A stretch of 30,517 bases of DNA from JADHUC01 sp964617665 (GCA_964617665.1 CAZUAH010000115.1:1-30517), one strand, 5' to 3'. Shown: positions 1 through 9,030, counted from the first letter of the stretch. Notes: a model not told the origin generated them from the sequence alone. Program-made: numbers and translations.

Positions 1-898
1 TCTGCAGCATCGAAAGCTCGGGGATGCGTCCGACCACCGAGCCGTACATCGTATTAAGGCCCGCGAATACGCCGGCTCCAGATACGAGCAGCACCACAAG
101 CCAAGCCAACATGCGAACCGGACCGTAGTCCTTCTGCAGCGAGGCGTAGTATTCGGTTTCCTGCATCGTCTGCAATTCCAAGTCCAAACGCATCTTGCAG
201 AACATGTCCAAATCCGCGAAGTCCGCGTCGGGAGCCAGCGTGACAGCCACCAGGCTGAGATCCTGTCGTTTCATCGCCTGCTGCAGTTCATCCAGCCGGC
301 ACCACACTTCTGACTCGAACGCCGATCCCGCAGCCGAGAACACACCGCTGATGCGCCACGAGCGTCCTTCGAACTCGAGCGTGGAACCGATGGCAAGGTC
401 GGTGTCGGTCGCACCCAGCTTGGCGGCGGCCAGCTGGCCCACCATCACCTCGCCGGTCTCTGGCCAATTGCCTTCCTCGATCTCGACTTTGCGCCGGACC
501 AGCAATGCCGGTCGGGTCACTCCGCGAATCAGGCCCTTCGACGATTCCTCAGCGCCGCTGACACGAACCTGGGTCCCCAGGTACAGCTCAGGGGATACGT
601 AGTTGGTTCCGTACCGCTCGTGAATCCCGCTCACGGTGGCTGGAACCAAATCGCTGGTCCGCATGGGTATCGACGAATACTCAAGGTTCTTGCCCATGCC
701 CAGCGAGAAGATCACCGCCGTCTGTGGATCTCCACTAACGGCCAGCGATCGTTCCAGCCCGCGGATAAACCCGACGACAACGAACACCATGGCGATCACT
801 GTCGTCAGGCCCGCAAAGGTCAGCGACGTGCGCAACGGTCGACGGAACAGATTTCGAATTGCGTACTCCCAAGGGAGCAGGCGGAAGAACAGAGTCAC
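1..898 (-). CDS. FtsX/MacB-type ABC transporter permease, C-terminus beyond the window
   Basis: Partial gene: 299 residues are visible and the reading frame is open to base 1. The start is GTG at 898; an in-frame TGA lies two codons upstream (904-902), so no longer start is possible. The N-terminus has the amphipathic lead WEYAIRNLFRRPLR followed by a membrane segment at about residues 20-42. A periplasmic MacB-like core domain follows (about 45-250), and a second membrane segment with VVLLVSGAGVFAGLNTMYGS ends at the window edge. This order (TM, large periplasmic domain, TM) is that of FtsX-family permeases, which couple ATP hydrolysis by a separate ATPase to export or lipoprotein handling. 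No ATPase is visible; it could lie beyond the edge. It is co-directional with the TolC-like gene and the Cys/His-rich gene upstream, suggesting one efflux locus (inference). Confidence 0.85.
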   Translation of the reverse strand, partial: MTLFFRLLPWEYAIRNLFRRPLRTSLTFAGLTTVIAMVFVVVGFIRGLERSLAVSGDPQTAVIFSLGMGKNLEYSSIPMRTSDLVPATVSGIHERYGTNYVSPELYLGTQVRVSGAEESSKGLIRGVTRPALLVRRKVEIEEGNWPETGEVMVGQLAAAKLGATDTDLAIGSTLEFEGRSWRISGVFSAAGSAFESEVWCRLDELQQAMKRQDLSLVAVTLAPDADFADLDMFCKMRLDLELQTMQETEYYASLQKDYGPVRMLAWLVVLLVSGAGVFAGLNTMYGSVVGRIPELSMLQ

Positions 899-1027
899 GA
901 GTCAACAGTCCCGTGTCTAGAGTTCTCGGACGCGCAGCGAACAACACGAACGGTTGAGGACAATCAGGAGCTCGTAGCGACCAGTCGCGTAGAACCGAGT
1001 TACGACGGGCTCTTTGCCCTGGGCGCA

Positions 1028-1471
1028 TTAGCACAGAAAAGAGCTGTGCAGGCAGCGAATGACCCGCCCTGACGGCACGCCGTCATCATCGGGCGCGGTT
1101 TGCTCGGGGCAAGGCCGATGTGTGGCTAGAAAGTCATGGATTCCGCCAGATGTCACCATCAAATCGAATGACGGCGTGAGCAGCAGCACGACGTCCTGTT
1201 TGGCAGAGTCGGGTAAGATCGCCCCACCGCAAATGCACTGGCATCGGTCTTGGCAGGGAGCATGATCGCAGGGATTGTCGTCGCTGGGCGGCGTAGGATG
1301 ATGGTGTGAATGCTCGTGTGCACCCTCATCCCCACAGTGGTGCTCGCATCCGGACGAGCAGTCGGATGGGGCGCTACATTGGCCTGCGAACGCACACAGC
1401 CCTGGCCCGCATGTGACCGGACACACGGAAATAGCTGTGATCAGCAGGAGATGTAGTACCTTACGAGCCAT
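1028..1471 (-). CDS. Small secreted Cys/His-rich protein, possible metal binder
   Basis: 147 residues. I chose ATG 1471 because an AGGGAG ribosome-binding site lies about 8 bases upstream; a TTG nine codons further upstream is also open. Residues 1-20 form a signal peptide (MARKVLHLLLITAISV). The next 70 residues are packed with Cys and His: CGPGLC, then CSSGCEHHCG, a HEHSHHH cluster, and CDHAPCQDRCQCIC. The rest is plain, with a C-terminal FLC. I do not recognise a named family. The density of thiol and imidazole ligands, the export signal and the position between a CzcC/CusC-like outer-membrane component and a permease point to periplasmic metal binding or sensing (inference). The even number of closely spaced Cys could instead form disulfides in a small structural protein. 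Confidence 0.7.
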   Translation of the reverse strand: MARKVLHLLLITAISVCPVTCGPGLCAFAGQCSAPSDCSSGCEHHCGDEGAHEHSHHHPTPPSDDNPCDHAPCQDRCQCICGGAILPDSAKQDVVLLLTPSFDLMVTSGGIHDFLATHRPCPEQTAPDDDGVPSGRVIRCLHSSFLC

Positions 1472-1547
1472 AATTGGACTCCCTGAAACGTCCTTCAATC
1501 TTACGTTCGTTCGGATGATCGTTCAAGGTTAACTCTATTATGGCAAA

Positions 1548-2966
1548 TCACTGCCGGTTTGCGACACTTCCGGTCAGAAGCTGCCCTTGGATGATAGCGG
1601 AGGCTGTTCGAAGTTCCTGCAGTGAATCGAGATGCGACAAGTTTACCTGAATGTGCATTTGCTGAGATTCAATCAAAGTGAGGTACGGGACCTGCCCCTT
1701 CTCGTAGCCCGCCATCACCAGCTTCAGCGACCTTTCAGCTCGTGGCAGCATCCGATTGGCGTAGCGATCCACTTGTTGACGAGCGTCGGCATATCGTCGG
1801 AAGGCGACTGCCAGACGATCCTGCAGGTCTAGCTGGATCCGCAAGACGTCGTTCGAGGCGGCGATCCATTCGGCCTCCGCACTGCGAATGTTGCCCTGAT
1901 TCCGATCGAAGATGGGGATGGGGATTCCTACCTGGACGTTGGCCACATCGTCGCTGGAGACGTTGTGATGTCGCACGCTGACCGAGACATCGACGTTGGG
2001 GATCGGCTCCCTTCGCGCGCGTCGAACAGCGACGGCGGCCCGATCCATGCGTGCCCGGGCGGCACCCAGTTTGGGGTTTTTGTCCAACACGGCCGTATGA
2101 CAGTCCTGCCAACTGAGGCTCGGCAGGTTTGCATCAAGTTCGCCCGCCAATGGCGTCGTCTGCATCGTGGGTACGTCGACCAACGCTGTCAATCGCCGCC
2201 ATGCCTCCTCGTTCTGATTGCGAGCGTTGTCGTACAAGATGTGAGCGTCATCGGCTCGGATTTCGGTTTGCAGTAAATCGTTTTCCGTTCCTAATTGAGT
2301 CTCGATCAGCTTCTCGGTCGCCTTCACGAGATCGTCGCCGATTCGAGCCAACTCCGTGGTCAACTCAACGCGCCGCTGGGCCACAAGTGCATCGTAGAAT
2401 CGGACTCGCAAATCGGTGAGTACCCGCTGCTGCTGAGCGTGCAATCGAAAGTGGGCTTCATCGGTTTCCATGCCAGCCATCGCCTGATCCAGCCGCAATT
2501 TGCCGCCTGTGATGAAGCGCTGACTGATAAATGCACCCTGCTGCGCGGCAGTCCCAAAGTTCCCGATTTCCGCGCCGTGGTAGCCGATGACCGGATTCGG
2601 ATAAAGTCCGGCCTGCACCTCTCGCCCGAGAGCCGCCTCCATTCGAGCCGCCGCAGCCGCCAACGTGGGGTTGTTTTGAAAGGCGATTTCTTCAAGGTCG
2701 TCGAGCGTCAATGGCCCGCTCGGTGACACCAGCAGTTCTAGTTCGTAACCGTTGTTTTCGACAGAACGAAGCAGGGCGGGCTCTGGCACTTCCTCCACAT
2801 AGGTCACCGGCTGCACATCCGCCGGGGAATCGTCGCTCAAAGACGACGATGTCACGCCTCCCGCTGAGTCAATGCAGCGATCATCGGCTACCCGAATTGG
2901 CTCCGCCGAACGGCAGCCGGTCAGAATGCCGAGCAGTATCGCTGCGATGACCGAAACAGCTCTCAT
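1548..2966 (-). CDS. TolC/CzcC-family outer-membrane efflux lipoprotein
   Basis: 472 residues, a normal length for the outer membrane factor family. The start at ATG 2966 gives a lipoprotein signal, MRAVSVIAAILLGILTGC, with the lipobox LTGC, so Cys18 is probably lipidated. After a low-complexity linker (about 20-75) come the two internally duplicated outer-membrane-efflux halves: the first opens with LTLDDLEEIAFQNNPTLAAAAARMEAA, the second near residue 270 with a matching NPKLGAARARMDRA. Long alpha-helical stretches follow each, as expected for the periplasmic tunnel of a trimeric channel. NPVIGYHGAEIGN and VGIPIPIFDRNQGNI are typical of the CusC/CzcC branch, which works with RND pumps for heavy metals or with MacB-type pumps. 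No RND pump or adaptor is in the window. It is first in a minus-strand series with the Cys/His-rich gene (76-bp gap) and the FtsX-type permease. Confidence 0.9.
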   Translation of the reverse strand: MRAVSVIAAILLGILTGCRSAEPIRVADDRCIDSAGGVTSSSLSDDSPADVQPVTYVEEVPEPALLRSVENNGYELELLVSPSGPLTLDDLEEIAFQNNPTLAAAAARMEAALGREVQAGLYPNPVIGYHGAEIGNFGTAAQQGAFISQRFITGGKLRLDQAMAGMETDEAHFRLHAQQQRVLTDLRVRFYDALVAQRRVELTTELARIGDDLVKATEKLIETQLGTENDLLQTEIRADDAHILYDNARNQNEEAWRRLTALVDVPTMQTTPLAGELDANLPSLSWQDCHTAVLDKNPKLGAARARMDRAAVAVRRARREPIPNVDVSVSVRHHNVSSDDVANVQVGIPIPIFDRNQGNIRSAEAEWIAASNDVLRIQLDLQDRLAVAFRRYADARQQVDRYANRMLPRAERSLKLVMAGYEKGQVPYLTLIESQQMHIQVNLSHLDSLQELRTASAIIQGQLLTGSVANRQ

Positions 2967-3234
2967 TTCCCAAGATTCCGGAAACGGAAGGAACGTTAGC
3001 CCCGTTTCTCCCAGCGTGTATCACAAATCTCGAAGCGACATACGGGTGACGACGAGTACACACACCCACATCAGGTATCGACTATGCCGGTTACAGAAGT
3101 TGAATTGATTGCGCCAACCCTGAGCAATCATGGATTGCTGGCTCGTGAAACGGAGATCGCCGGTAGCTGGCATGGCCGCAACATGTTCAGGGCACTAGTG
3201 TTACGCCGTTTCTGCCCCAGCAAGCATGATCTCG
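2967..3234. other. Divergent intergenic spacer
   Basis: Spacer between the start of the TolC-like gene (minus) and the promoter of the MBL operon (plus). Together with the promoter and leader to 3314 it spans 348 bp. I found no convincing minus-strand promoter for the TolC-like gene and no operator-like palindrome. Plus-strand open frame does extend upstream of 3315, but the promoter at 3235-3262 lies inside it, which argues against that stretch being translated. Confidence 0.5.
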
Positions 3235-3262
3235 TTGACCGGCGCCCACACCGTGACATAAT
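3235..3262 (+). promoter_or_regulatory. Sigma70-type promoter of the MBL/unknown/M28 operon
   Basis: TTGACC at 3235-3240 (5 of 6 to consensus), a 16-bp spacer, and CATAAT at 3257-3262 (5 of 6). Transcription would begin near 3269 and leave a leader of about 45 bases before ATG 3315. It is the best promoter match I saw in the window. Confidence 0.6.
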
Positions 3263-3314
3263 GCAGGCTGTGGTTGTGGCGAAATCCGACTCCCAAGACA
3301 CGTTCGAGGTAACT

Positions 3315-5195
3315 ATGCGACGTTTCATTCTCTTACTGGTGCTGTGTGCTCAGGCGTCATTTGGTCTGAGTGCCGAGAAGATCACTCCGCAATGCAGGTT
3401 CGACCCAGGTCCGATTAACGGAGTGCTGATCGAGCGCGAGGATGCTCGGTTGGCAGTCTACGGCTGGGCACAAGACGATGCGAACGGGATCGACCACGTG
3501 TTACTAGCGCACGGCCGGCGCGATCTGGTTTGGAAGGCCAGGCCAATCGTTCAGGCGGGAGCAGGCGCAATCGCTCCGACCCGCGCGTTATACGCATTGG
3601 AGAAGCCCGGCGACTTCTGGGAGGCGTTCACTAAGACCCGATATCACGACTACGGCCAACAGTCCACGAAGATCCCGGCGGCTCCCTTGAAGGTCGAACG
3701 CTGGGTCAAAGGGGGCGACGAGATCAAGTGGAAGGGCATCACGTTCCGCGTTCTGGAGACTCCCGGATACACGCGCGGGGCGGTCAGTTACGTCACGGAA
3801 TTGAATGGTAAGAAGATCGTCTTCACCGGAGACCTGATCTACGGCGATGGACAGATCTTCGATCTGTACAGCTTCCAGGATGCGATTACCGAGGCCCAGA
3901 TTCGCGGATACCACGGTTACGGCTCGCGGCTGGCGGAACTGGTTTCCAGCTTGCGCAAAGTTGCCGCCGAGAAGCCCGACGTGATCGTTCCCGCTCGCGG
4001 ACCGGTAATCTCGGGCCCGCAAGAATCGATTGATCGTCTGGTGGGTCGCGTGCAAGCCCTGTACCGGAACTATCTGTCGACAAATGCGCTGCACTGGTAC
4101 TTCAAAGAGAAACGAATGCGGATGTGTGGCGAGCGCGTGTTGGGTACCGATGCCGACATTGAACTCATGCCGTACTCGCGCCACGAACAGACGCCGGACT
4201 GGATCTACGAGAACGGGACGAGCCGGCTGTTGGTGTCCGACAGCGGTCATGGATTCCTACTGGACTGTGGGTCGCAGCGAGTCATCGACGCCATTAAGGA
4301 CTTCATCTCCAAGGACGTCATCAAGCAGGTAGACGGCATATGGGTCACCCACTACCACGACGATCACACCGACTTCATACAAGCGGCTTCCGAAGCATTC
4401 CAATGCCCTATCTACGCGACCAAAGAGTACGCGGACGTCCTTGAACACCCCGAGGCGTATCACCTGCCGGCAATGACCGCCAACGCGATGAAGAAGGTCA
4501 CGGTTGTCGACGACGGCCAGGAGATGAAATGGAACGAATTCGATTTGAGCTTCCATTTCTTTCCCGGACAAACGCTGTACCACGGCGCGCTGCTCGCAAA
4601 GAAGAAGGACGGAACGCCGATCCTCTTCGTCGGGGACTCGTTCGCCCCATCAGGCATGGACGACTATTGTGTCCTGAACCGCAATTTCGTTCACGACGAT
4701 TCCGGCTTTCTTCTCTGTCTGAAGAAGCTGCGAGCGATGAAGGGAGATTTCTGGCTGATCAACGAACACATCCGCCATGTCTTCACGTTCACCGACGAGG
4801 AGTTGGACTACCTCGAAGGTCGCTATCGAAAGCGGATCGAGACTCTGAAGGAGCTGTTCCCGTGGGATGATCCCAATTACGGCATCGACGAACAGTGGGC
4901 GGTGTTTTACCCATACGGCGTGAGTCTATCGCCAGGGAAGACCGCTGACCTTGAAGTGCGCATCACGAACCATTCGCCGGTGAAAAGGACGTTCCACGTC
5001 ACATCTCGCGCTCACCAAGGCCTGCAGCTACTCGATCACCAGCCCTCGATTACGCTTCCACCTCGCCAATCGGGTGAACTCAAACTTCAGATACGAGCTG
5101 GAAGCCAAGCATGCAAGACTTTGGTAACCGCCGACATTCGCAGCGAAGGCATGGAATTCCGTGAATGGGTCGAGGCGTTTGTCACGGTCGAGTGA
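3315..5195 (+). CDS. Secreted tandem metallo-beta-lactamase-fold protein, first domain degenerate
   Basis: 626 residues from ATG 3315, chosen because GAGGT lies 4 bases upstream, a signal peptide follows (MRRFILLLVLCAQASFGLSA) and a promoter sits just ahead. Two MBL folds are in tandem. The first (about 30-265) keeps the fold hallmarks ETPGYTRGAVSY and FTGDLIYGD, but the metal motif reads HGRRDL at 66-71 instead of HxHxDH, and Tyr and Arg replace the expected His in the TPGHT-like and final loops. The second (about 295-500) has an intact HYHDDH at 346-351, a PGQTLYHGALL loop, FVGDSF and NEHIRHVF, so it should bind two metals. A beta-sandwich-like tail (about 535-626; DLEVRITNHSP) resembles Ig-type domains. 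The MBL superfamily hydrolyses many substrates; the substrate here is unknown. First gene of an operon, 17 bases before the next. Confidence 0.8.
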   Translation: MRRFILLLVLCAQASFGLSAEKITPQCRFDPGPINGVLIEREDARLAVYGWAQDDANGIDHVLLAHGRRDLVWKARPIVQAGAGAIAPTRALYALEKPGDFWEAFTKTRYHDYGQQSTKIPAAPLKVERWVKGGDEIKWKGITFRVLETPGYTRGAVSYVTELNGKKIVFTGDLIYGDGQIFDLYSFQDAITEAQIRGYHGYGSRLAELVSSLRKVAAEKPDVIVPARGPVISGPQESIDRLVGRVQALYRNYLSTNALHWYFKEKRMRMCGERVLGTDADIELMPYSRHEQTPDWIYENGTSRLLVSDSGHGFLLDCGSQRVIDAIKDFISKDVIKQVDGIWVTHYHDDHTDFIQAASEAFQCPIYATKEYADVLEHPEAYHLPAMTANAMKKVTVVDDGQEMKWNEFDLSFHFFPGQTLYHGALLAKKKDGTPILFVGDSFAPSGMDDYCVLNRNFVHDDSGFLLCLKKLRAMKGDFWLINEHIRHVFTFTDEELDYLEGRYRKRIETLKELFPWDDPNYGIDEQWAVFYPYGVSLSPGKTADLEVRITNHSPVKRTFHVTSRAHQGLQLLDHQPSITLPPRQSGELKLQIRAGSQACKTLVTADIRSEGMEFREWVEAFVTVE

Positions 5196-5212
5196 TCACA
5201 CCGAGCGAATGG

Positions 5213-7057
5213 ATGACTGATCGAGAGAAGCCCTCGCGTTTGATCTTCATTTGTGCACTGGCAGCGTGCTGTTGGGCGTTTGCTACGGCGCACTCTGCCG
5301 CGCATCCGGTTTCCGTCACCCGATCCTACGTGTACGTCTCGCGGGAGCAGGCCACCGCGAAAATCGAGGTGTTTCTGGAAGACTTGTATCTATTTCACAG
5401 GTTGCAGCCGAACGATCACGACTTCCTGGGGCCGGACGTGATTCGTCGCGGAATCGAGTTGCACAAGCAATTCGTGGCCGAGCGGTTTGTGATTCGTGAC
5501 GTTGCGGGAGAGACTGTCTCGGGGCGGATTGTCGGAGTCCAGGAGATCGACATGCCCGACGAGGGCGTGCCACTAGCCGAGCTGATGGCTCACACCCTCA
5601 CGTTCGAGTTGCAGTACGAGTTCCCCTCCCCGCCCCAATTCCTGACGTTCAGCCAGCGATTCACGGACGATGAAGGCATCCTGCCGTCGGAAATGAAGCT
5701 GGTCCTCAAGCAAGAGAACGCCCAGGACACACACACAGCGGAATTGCGTCCGGGCGACGTCGAGATCGTCCGGCTCAGTTGGGATCTTGCCCCGCTTTCG
5801 CCCGAGGCTTCGGAGGAGGAGCGAGAGAAATGGGTGACCAGGCAGAAGGAAGAGACACTGGGAATCACCAGTTACAGCTCCGTGTACTCGTTCCTGTATG
5901 TCGAAGATCACGAGGTACGACACGAGATACTCATTCCGCTGTTGACCCTCGAGCAGAGCGTCCTGCTCGCACGCGATGAAGACGACTTTCTGGACATTGC
6001 CGAGCAAGACGCCGCGCGTCAGCAGATCGAGGCCTATTTCTGCTCCGGCAATCCCGTGGAATTGGACGGCGTCGAGATACAACCCGTCGTCCAGCGGTGC
6101 GACTTCTACGGTTTGGACTTCAGAGATTTCGCACTGCAGACGCCGCGCAAACGCGTGCCGATGGTCAGCGCACGCGTGGGGATAATCCTCTCCTACAAGT
6201 CCACGAACCCTCCCAACACAGTGAAACTGACGTGGGATCGGTTCAACGAGTTCGTATGGACGGTCAACACGGTCGTATTCGCCTACGAGGAAATATCCAA
6301 AATCACCCTCACTCGGTTAGGCAAGAACGACGTGTTCCAGTGGGAAAACCCGGGGCGACCAGTTCGGCCTCCGCCCGAGGAAGTGCCTGCGGTTTTCCCG
6401 CCACGGCCAACGCTCTCATTGCCCGTGCTTTCGCTCTGCTGCCTGATCCTGATGCCGGCGATCGTGTTTCGAATGAGGGCGCGTGGTGCGGCGTGGCGAC
6501 GCCGGCTGTTCGCGTTGGGTGTGCTGCTTCTGGTCGCTGCTAGCGCATGGCCTTTCTTGCGATGGAACGTTCCTCGTCCGTTCGCACCGCGCTACCAAGT
6601 GTCCGATGAACAATCCGAAACGATTTTCACGACGCTGCATACGAACGTCTATCGAGCCTTCGATTTCCATGAGGAAAACGATATCTACGGTGCTCTCGAG
6701 ACAAGCATCCACGGAGATTTGCTGCGAGATGTCTACCTGCAGATCCAGGAAGACTTACAGATGCAGGAGCAAGGCGGCGCCATGTCGCGGATTAGCGAGG
6801 TCGCCATCCTGAGCGGCCAGAACGAACCATTCCCCAACGACAACGCGGACAAACAACGCGACGAGCGTGGATTTTGCCAACGTTGTCGCTGGAATGTATC
6901 GGGAACGGTCGAGCATTGGGGGCACATCCACGAGCGCACAAATCAGTATGAAGCACTGTTTGTGGTCGAGCCGGTTGCCAGCGTGTGGAAAATCACCGAA
7001 TTGTTGTTATTGGACGAACAGCGAGTACAGTTCGAACCTCGATTGCGCGGATTATGA
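5213..7057 (+). CDS. Large exported membrane protein of unknown function with C-terminal NTF2-like region
   Basis: 614 residues. I chose ATG 5213, 17 bases after the MBL gene; an ATG at 5165 is in frame but lies inside that gene. An N-terminal signal (LIFICALAACCWAFATAHSAA) leads into a long extracytoplasmic beta-rich region (about 28-395) starting HPVSVTRSYVYVSREQATAKI. It loosely recalls the extracellular part found ahead of HupE/UreJ-type domains, but I cannot assign it. Two hydrophobic segments follow at about 400-418 and 425-445 (LSLPVLSLCCLILMPAIVF; LFALGVLLLVAASAWPFL), then a soluble domain of about 165 residues with a CQRC pair and the alternation EHWGHIHERTNQYEALFVVEP...VWKITELLLLDEQRV, typical of an NTF2/SnoaL-like cone (inference). 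It is translated between two hydrolase genes, so it may anchor or assist them. Confidence 0.75.
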   Translation: MTDREKPSRLIFICALAACCWAFATAHSAAHPVSVTRSYVYVSREQATAKIEVFLEDLYLFHRLQPNDHDFLGPDVIRRGIELHKQFVAERFVIRDVAGETVSGRIVGVQEIDMPDEGVPLAELMAHTLTFELQYEFPSPPQFLTFSQRFTDDEGILPSEMKLVLKQENAQDTHTAELRPGDVEIVRLSWDLAPLSPEASEEEREKWVTRQKEETLGITSYSSVYSFLYVEDHEVRHEILIPLLTLEQSVLLARDEDDFLDIAEQDAARQQIEAYFCSGNPVELDGVEIQPVVQRCDFYGLDFRDFALQTPRKRVPMVSARVGIILSYKSTNPPNTVKLTWDRFNEFVWTVNTVVFAYEEISKITLTRLGKNDVFQWENPGRPVRPPPEEVPAVFPPRPTLSLPVLSLCCLILMPAIVFRMRARGAAWRRRLFALGVLLLVAASAWPFLRWNVPRPFAPRYQVSDEQSETIFTTLHTNVYRAFDFHEENDIYGALETSIHGDLLRDVYLQIQEDLQMQEQGGAMSRISEVAILSGQNEPFPNDNADKQRDERGFCQRCRWNVSGTVEHWGHIHERTNQYEALFVVEPVASVWKITELLLLDEQRVQFEPRLRGL

Positions 7058-7086
7058 ATCAACGACTCAACACGGAGCATCCTTGC

Positions 7087-8955
7087 ATGAATCGCCATAT
7101 CACCAGAACCACGTTTTTGTGCGTTTCGCTTGTTGTCGCTCTCACTCTTGGCCTCTTCACCACGGCCTCGGCGGCCAACAACACTGCGAAAGTGGATCGA
7201 GTGGCCGAGGACATTCGCTATTTGGCCTCCGACGAACTCGAGGGGCGGGGGCCGGGAACGAAGGGGTTGGAGAAGGCGGCCGACTACATTCGCGGACGTT
7301 TTCAAAGCCTGGGGCTTCAGGGCGCCGGCCACGACGGAGCGTTCACGCGTCCGTTTGATATCACGGTCGACACGAAGGTCGTTCCGGAGAAGAACACACT
7401 GGTGCTGCGTGGCCCCGGTGGCCAGGAACTGAATCTGAAGCTGGCAGAGAATTATCAACCTCTCGCGACGGGAGGAAGTGGGAAGGCGAAGGCGGAGGTC
7501 GTGTTTGCGGGTTACGGTATCACCGCCCCGAAGCTGAAATACGACGACTACAAAGACGCCGATGTCGAAGGCAAAGTGCTCCTGATTATCCGCCGCGAGC
7601 CCCAGCAAGACGATCCGAAAAGTGTGTTCGACGGCAAGAAGGTCACAGGCCATTCGTTTATCCGCACGAAACTCCAAGCGGCAAAGAAGAACAAAGTGGC
7701 AGCGGTTCTGCTGGTGAACGACCCGTTCACAACGAAGGCGAAGAAGAAGGACCAACTCACGGCCCCTAGAGGATTCGGAACCGGCGGCAGCGGAATTCCA
7801 TTTGCGCACGTCACGCAGGAGATCGCCAATCAGTTGCTTGAGAAATCTCCGGTGACGTCGGGCGAGGAAAGCTTGACGAGCGTCGAGGCGATTAGTGCCG
7901 AGATAGACGAAAATCTGTCACCCATGACACAGCCGCTGGAGGGCTGGACTGCCGAATTGGAATTCACGTTTGAGACGGTCAGAGCCGACGTGTCCAATGT
8001 CGTTGGCGTTATCGAAGGCGAAGGCCCGCTAGCGAACGAGACGATCGTCATCGGTGCACACTACGACCATCTTGGCTACGGTCCCTTCGGATCGCGCCGC
8101 CCGAGGGAACGGGCGATCCACAACGGGGCCGACGACAACGCCACCGGGACTGCGGCCATTATGGAGTTGGCCAAGCGTTTCGCGGAACGCGAGAACAAGC
8201 CTGCTCGCCGGTTGGTGTTCGTTGCGTTCACCGCCGAGGAACGCGGACTGGTCGGCAGCAATTACTATGTAGAGAAACCGCTGTTTGAGTTGCAGAACAC
8301 CGTCGCGATGTTGAACTTCGACATGATCGGCAACTTGCGCGACGACGGGCTGCTGCTAGGCGGCGTTCGCACCGGCAAGGAGTTCGCCTCCGTGGTGGAG
8401 GAGATCAACGAGGACGGCGAGTTGAAGGTAAAAACCACTGGCCCCATGGGCGGCAGCGACCACTTGGGCTTCTATCGCAAGGGAATTCCCGTGCTGTTCT
8501 TCTGCACAGGGCTCACCAAGCTGTACCACACGCCAGACGATGACTTCGAAACGATCAACGTAGAAGGCGCTGTCCAAGCGATTGATTTCGCCGAGCGAGT
8601 GCTGGACCAAGTGGCCCAAATGCCCAAACGGCCCGAATTCGTCAAAGCTCCGCAAACCGGACATGGACGAAGCGGGGCGATGGCGTATCTGGGCGTAGTT
8701 CCCGACTACGGCGGAGGCCCCGGAAACGGCCTGCGTCTATCGGACGTCAATGCGGATTCGCCAGCCGGCAAGGGCGGCCTGAAGGCTGGCGACGTGATAA
8801 TCAAGTTTGCGGATATCGAAGTGGCCGACATCCAGGACCTGGCGGCTGGACTGCGCAAGTACCAAGCGGGGCAAAAGGTCGATATCGTCGTTCGTCGTGA
8901 CGATGCCGAAAAGACAGTGAACGTAACGCTTGGCGAACCGCCGCGCGCGCCGTGA
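7087..8955 (+). CDS. Secreted M28-family zinc aminopeptidase with PA insert and C-terminal PDZ domain
   Basis: 622 residues from ATG 7087, which has GGAG 9 bases upstream and opens a signal peptide (MNRHITRTTFLCVSLVV...ASA). ATG 7054 is in frame and overlaps the previous stop as ATGA, so it is a fair alternative. The M28 zinc site is complete: His325 in HYDH, bridging Asp349 in GADDN, catalytic Glu384-Glu385 in TAEER, Asp412 in NFDMIG, and His481 in YHTPDD. A protease-associated region (about 110-270) interrupts the peptidase before the metal site. A PDZ domain closes the protein (about 540-622; GLRLSDVNADSPAGKGGLKAGDVI). M28 enzymes remove N-terminal residues from peptides; PDZ probably binds a C-terminal peptide or partner. 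It is the third gene of the operon and may act in peptide breakdown outside the cytoplasm. Confidence 0.92.
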   Translation: MNRHITRTTFLCVSLVVALTLGLFTTASAANNTAKVDRVAEDIRYLASDELEGRGPGTKGLEKAADYIRGRFQSLGLQGAGHDGAFTRPFDITVDTKVVPEKNTLVLRGPGGQELNLKLAENYQPLATGGSGKAKAEVVFAGYGITAPKLKYDDYKDADVEGKVLLIIRREPQQDDPKSVFDGKKVTGHSFIRTKLQAAKKNKVAAVLLVNDPFTTKAKKKDQLTAPRGFGTGGSGIPFAHVTQEIANQLLEKSPVTSGEESLTSVEAISAEIDENLSPMTQPLEGWTAELEFTFETVRADVSNVVGVIEGEGPLANETIVIGAHYDHLGYGPFGSRRPRERAIHNGADDNATGTAAIMELAKRFAERENKPARRLVFVAFTAEERGLVGSNYYVEKPLFELQNTVAMLNFDMIGNLRDDGLLLGGVRTGKEFASVVEEINEDGELKVKTTGPMGGSDHLGFYRKGIPVLFFCTGLTKLYHTPDDDFETINVEGAVQAIDFAERVLDQVAQMPKRPEFVKAPQTGHGRSGAMAYLGVVPDYGGGPGNGLRLSDVNADSPAGKGGLKAGDVIIKFADIEVADIQDLAAGLRKYQAGQKVDIVVRRDDAEKTVNVTLGEPPRAP

Positions 8956-9030
8956 CACGGTGCCGATCGTGCAGTACAGCGTTGCCTTCAACGTGCTACC
9001 AGCGAGGCGGATCAGGATCGCTCGCGATTC

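Noticed and set aside
735..1034. Minus-strand open frame overlapping the FtsX-type permease
   Set aside because: It is out of frame with the permease, whose translation shows clear family features; the sequence is Arg-rich and not protein-like.
195..1072. Plus-strand open frames opposite the permease
   Set aside because: They are antisense shadows of the permease and of the Cys/His-rich gene, with no ribosome-binding sites.
3084..3314. Upstream extension of the MBL protein
   Set aside because: A sigma70-type promoter lies within it and the signal peptide and ribosome-binding site are at 3315.
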